Below are positions 7,133 through 9,193 of a stretch of DNA of 9,193 bases, piece by piece. The stretch lies in contig JADFZP010000001.1 in NCBI GenBank assembly GCA_015232485.1, positions 12,384-21,576 on the forward strand, read 5' to 3'. Numbering within the stretch: the first letter of the stretch is position 1; each line of letters begins with the position of its first letter. The translations under genes were made by a program, and so were the position numbers. The stretch is from Alphaproteobacteria bacterium. GTDB taxonomy: Bacteria > Pseudomonadota > Alphaproteobacteria > Rhodospirillales > Magnetospirillaceae. Under the pieces are notes generated by a model, which saw only the letters and a list, made by a program, of their open reading frames with translations, had not been told where the DNA came from and searched no databases.

Positions 7133-7697
7133 TGGTGTCGTTGCGATTAGCCTTGTAACGTCCGGATGTGACCGGAAGACGTCTAGTATGAGGCTAGTAA
7201 ATCGGCTGCCAGTGCATGGCGACGCGATTTCAAATTTGCTTGATATAAAGTTTGACGGGATCGTTCGCCAGAAGAACGACTACTCCTGTGGGGCGGCTGC
7301 GATAGCGACTATTCTTCGTTTCTCTTATTACCAAGTGGTCGATGAAGACTTGATTTTGTTCGAGATTATGAAAGATAAGAGTTTTAGTGAAGCAAGAACT
7401 GTATTGGGCGAAGGTGTTTCGTTGCTAGATTTAAAAAAAGTGTCCCGCAGGTTCGGAGTAAAGGCTGAGGGGGTAAAGGTTTCATTGTCCCAAATATCGC
7501 TTGTTCCTGTACCTTTTATTGCTCGCATTAGAGACGATGCGGGGTCGAACCATTTTGTTGTGGTAAAAAGTATTTCGTCAACGAGCGTTGAGATGGCTGA
7601 CTCGGCGCGCGGACTCGTTGTGACGACGGCGGGAGATTTTGCATCGCAATGGGCTGATGGCGCGGATGAGGCTCTGGTCCTAATGTTCGATAAATAG
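7104..7697 (+). CDS. Stand-alone C39-family cysteine peptidase, putative lipoprotein
   Basis: From a TTG at 7104 this is a 197-residue protein. Residues 1-21 form a lipoprotein-type signal ending in VTSG before C22, a plausible though not ideal lipobox. The rest is a C39 peptidase domain. It has the oxyanion Q56 and nucleophile C62 in QKNDYSCGAA, H150 in NHFVVV, and D166 in ADSARG, so all catalytic positions are present. C39 domains normally sit at the N-terminus of bacteriocin ABC exporters in the cytoplasm; here no membrane or ATPase domain follows, and the signal places the enzyme in the periplasm, as for FapD. The start is uncertain: TTG 7077 and CTG 7113 also keep the signal, none has a good ribosome binding site, and the gene overlaps the barrel gene by 29 bases at 7104, so translational coupling is likely. 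The obvious candidate substrate is the SDEELAAVRG leader of the first cassette gene. Confidence 0.8.
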   Translation: MGFLHRFTFSGVVAISLVTSGCDRKTSSMRLVNRLPVHGDAISNLLDIKFDGIVRQKNDYSCGAAAIATILRFSYYQVVDEDLILFEIMKDKSFSEARTVLGEGVSLLDLKKVSRRFGVKAEGVKVSLSQISLVPVPFIARIRDDAGSNHFVVVKSISSTSVEMADSARGLVVTTAGDFASQWADGADEALVLMFDK

Positions 7698-7834
7698 CCG
7701 ATCGTCGGCCAAGTGCGTGCACTTCATTCGCAGTCAGATAGCACAGTTGGTGAAGGTCTTTACCTCATCATGCGAATTCGAGGTCGTTAACCCCCCAGTG
7801 GACGCCCGGCCAATTCCGACCTATCTCAATACCC

Positions 7835-8551
7835 ATGACCGAAAAACACCGTCCGCCCGCGCCGACGCCGCGGGCCACCGAGGTCGACGCGTTTTTGAGG
7901 AAGTTGGCCGCCACGCCGGCGCGGGCCGGGGCGGGGCGGGGGCGGTTGTTGTTCGCCATGGACGCCACCGCCAGCCGCGAGCCGAGTTGGAAGCAGGCGA
8001 TGGGCATCCAGGCGGCGATGTTCCAGGAGACGGCGGCGCTGGGCACGCTCGACATCCAGCTCGCCTGGTACCGGGGCTTCGGCGAGTTCGAGGCGAGTCC
8101 TTGGCTAGCGTCCGCAGACGCCTTGTTGGCGCGCATGGGCGAGGTGCGCTGCCTGGGAGGCCAGACGCAGATCGAGCGGGTGCTGTCGCATGCCGCCGCC
8201 GAGACAAAGGCCACCAAGGTCAACGCCGTGGTGTTCGTCGGCGACTGCATGGAGGAGGATGCCGACCGGCTGTGCCATCTGGCCGGGCAGTTGGGCCTGC
8301 TCGGCGTGCCGGTGTTCCTGTTCCACGAGGGTGACGATCCGGCGGCGGCCAGGGTGTTTCCCCAGATCGCGCGGCTGTCGGGCGGCGCGTGCCTGCGTTT
8401 CGACGCGTCGAGTCCGCGCCAGCTTCGCGATCTGTTGAGCGCGGTGGCGGTGTTCGCGGTGGGCGGGCGCAAGGCGCTGGAGGATTGGAGCGGCCGGCGC
8501 GGCGGCCGGGTGCCCGAGCTGACCCATCAGGTGACGGGGAGCCGCCCGTGA
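7835..8551 (+). CDS. VWA (von Willebrand factor A) domain protein
   Basis: This is a 238-residue soluble protein without signal peptide or membrane segment, and with the high-GC codon use of the flanking chromosome. It has a metal-ion-dependent adhesion site: DATAS (D43, T45, S47) at the end of the first strand LLFAM, T111 in GGQTQI, and D137 in VFVGDC. The Rossmann-like strand order LLFAMD, DIQLAWY, AVVFVGD, VPVFLFHEG follows the family, and SGGACLRF (182-189) is also usual near the end of such domains. VWA proteins of this type mediate metal-dependent protein-protein contacts; the partner is not known. The ATG at 7835 lacks a clear Shine-Dalgarno, but an earlier start would enter sequence of different composition. 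Its TGA overlaps the GTG start of the J-domain gene, so the two are co-translated and may work together. Confidence 0.82.
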   Translation: MTEKHRPPAPTPRATEVDAFLRKLAATPARAGAGRGRLLFAMDATASREPSWKQAMGIQAAMFQETAALGTLDIQLAWYRGFGEFEASPWLASADALLARMGEVRCLGGQTQIERVLSHAAAETKATKVNAVVFVGDCMEEDADRLCHLAGQLGLLGVPVFLFHEGDDPAAARVFPQIARLSGGACLRFDASSPRQLRDLLSAVAVFAVGGRKALEDWSGRRGGRVPELTHQVTGSRP

Positions 8552-9193
8552 ATCCGCTGCTCTTGACGCTGCTCCTCGGCTTGCTGGGGCTGCTGCTGGT
8601 GGCCCGCTGGTTCGTCGTCAGCCAGCCCGCCACCATTTTGCGCACCGCCAAATGGACGGCCGCGCTGCTGCTGGTCGGCGGCGGCTTGCTGCTGCTGCTC
8701 ACCGGCCGGCTGGCTTGGTTGATGGCGGCGGTCGCCGCGTCGCTGCCGTGGATCGCGCGCGGCTATTATCTGCACAACATCGTGAAAGGCGTGCGGGGCG
8801 CCTGGAATTCGGCGCGCGGGACGGCGCGCGCCCCGGCCGGCGGCCAGCGTTCCGAGGTCAACAGCCGGTTCCTGGCGATGTCGCTCGATCACGACACCGG
8901 CGCGCTGTCGGGCACGGTGCTGGAGGGGCCGTTCCGCGGGCGCTCGCTCGACGATCTCGAGGTGGCGGAACTGCAAACGCTGCTGCGCGAGTGCCAAGCC
9001 GACGCGCAGTCTTCGCAGCTTCTCGAGGCGTGGCTCGATCGCACCCATCCGGAATGGCGCGAGGCCCCGCCGGACGAGCCCCAGGCGCCCGGCGGGATGA
9101 GCCGGGCCGAGGCTTTCGAGGTGTTGGGCCTCGAAAGTGGGGCCAGCCAGGACGACGTTCGAGAGGCCTATCGTCGCCTGATGGTCAAACTTC
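8548..9193 (+). CDS. Membrane-anchored J-domain (DnaJ-like) protein, 3' end outside window
   Basis: An open frame of 215 codons starts at the GTG (8548-8550) that overlaps the VWA stop and runs off the right edge. Two hydrophobic segments lie near the N-terminus (about residues 3-19, Leu-rich, and about 38-70), then a basic Gly/Ala/Arg linker and a soluble middle region with AMSLDHDTGALSG and a DLEVAELQTLLREC helix. From about residue 184 comes the start of a J domain (SRAEAFEVLGLESGAS...), with helix II REAYRRLMVKL ending exactly at the edge; the HPD tripeptide that would activate Hsp70 should follow immediately but cannot be seen. Membrane-bound proteins with a C-terminal J domain are common in alphaproteobacteria and resemble mitochondrial Tim14/Pam18 in layout. 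The likely role is recruiting DnaK to the inner membrane. GTG is the only start that gives the overlap and keeps the first hydrophobic segment. Confidence 0.82.
   Translation, partial: MNPLLLTLLLGLLGLLLVARWFVVSQPATILRTAKWTAALLLVGGGLLLLLTGRLAWLMAAVAASLPWIARGYYLHNIVKGVRGAWNSARGTARAPAGGQRSEVNSRFLAMSLDHDTGALSGTVLEGPFRGRSLDDLEVAELQTLLRECQADAQSSQLLEAWLDRTHPEWREAPPDEPQAPGGMSRAEAFEVLGLESGASQDDVREAYRRLMVKL

Larger units (their letters stand above)
5735..7770. other. AT-richer accessory island carrying the peptide/barrel/C39 cassette
   Basis: From just after mipZ to just before the VWA gene the DNA becomes much poorer in G+C (24 of 60 bases in 6541-6600, against 48 of 60 in 3241-3300), with codon use to match, including many A/T third positions. 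This suggests acquisition by transfer, or a divergent accessory locus between two conserved high-GC blocks. I found no integrase, transposase, tRNA, or matching direct or inverted repeats at the edges, so the boundaries are approximate and the means of arrival unknown. The 137 bases after the C39 gene (7698-7834) hold only short dyads, such as GCCGA/TCGGC at 7697-7709 and AAGTGC/GCACTT at 7711-7724, neither followed by a T-run. Confidence 0.6.

Noticed and set aside
7697..7724. Short dyads GCCGA/TCGGC and AAGTGC/GCACTT as terminator of the C39 gene
   Set aside because: Stems are only 5-6 bp with very small loops and no T-run follows, so I do not call a terminator.
7717..8334. A 205-codon plus-strand frame overlapping the start of the VWA gene
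   Set aside because: Past about 7835 it reads an alternative frame of the VWA gene and gives a low-complexity Arg/Gly/Ala product; the MIDAS motifs lie in the other frame.
1..9193. CRISPR arrays, tRNA or rRNA genes, insertion sequences, riboswitches
   Set aside because: I saw no regularly spaced repeats, no tRNA cloverleaf or CCA-type ends, no transposase or integrase motifs, and no terminal inverted repeats. A covariance-model scan would be needed to exclude small RNAs.

Overview
The window looks like chromosomal DNA from a high-GC alphaproteobacterium. The best taxonomic clue is a MipZ-type ParA-like ATPase (4946-5728), a family typical of alphaproteobacteria that place their division plane without MinCDE. 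A member of the Rhodospirillales (Magnetospirillum-like) is my guess from overall feel; no taxonomic marker in the window proves it. Base composition is very uneven. A sample row inside the molybdoenzyme gene (3241-3300) has 48 G+C in 60 bases, while one in the 5.8-7.7 kb region (6541-6600) has 24 in 60.

Layout. (a) 3-248: the 3' end of a plus-strand gene of unknown function. (b) 2788-250, minus strand: three genes joined by ATGA stop/start overlaps. They encode an FAD-dependent oxidoreductase of the L-2-hydroxyglutarate dehydrogenase type, an exported GH114/TM1410-like glycosidase-fold protein, and a short membrane-anchored protein with two periplasmic cysteines. (c) 2895-5728, plus strand, divergent from (b): a cytoplasmic molybdopterin/[4Fe-4S] oxidoreductase whose stop codon overlaps the start of mipZ. 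(d) 5779-7697: an AT-richer cassette with a small exported peptide, a strong intrinsic terminator or attenuator, an outer-membrane beta-barrel protein, and a C39-type cysteine peptidase with a lipoprotein signal. (e) 7835-9193: a VWA-domain protein overlapping (GTGA) a membrane-anchored J-domain protein that runs off the window just before the expected HPD motif.

The cassette in (d) is the most interesting part. The 94-residue peptide carries a Sec signal peptide followed by a second, double-glycine-like leader (SDEELAAVRG). Its tail is cationic and rich in aromatic residues, with two cysteines. The C39 peptidase has a full Cys/His/Asp set plus the oxyanion Gln, but it is not fused to an ABC transporter; a lipobox suggests it sits in the envelope. 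The barrel protein could be the exit pore. My reading is a compact two-step export system: Sec carries the peptide across the inner membrane, the C39 lipoprotein trims the leader in the periplasm, and the barrel releases the product. Its logic resembles the Fap amyloid system (FapD protease, FapF barrel) with a much smaller substrate. The parts are visible in the sequence; the pathway linking them is inference.
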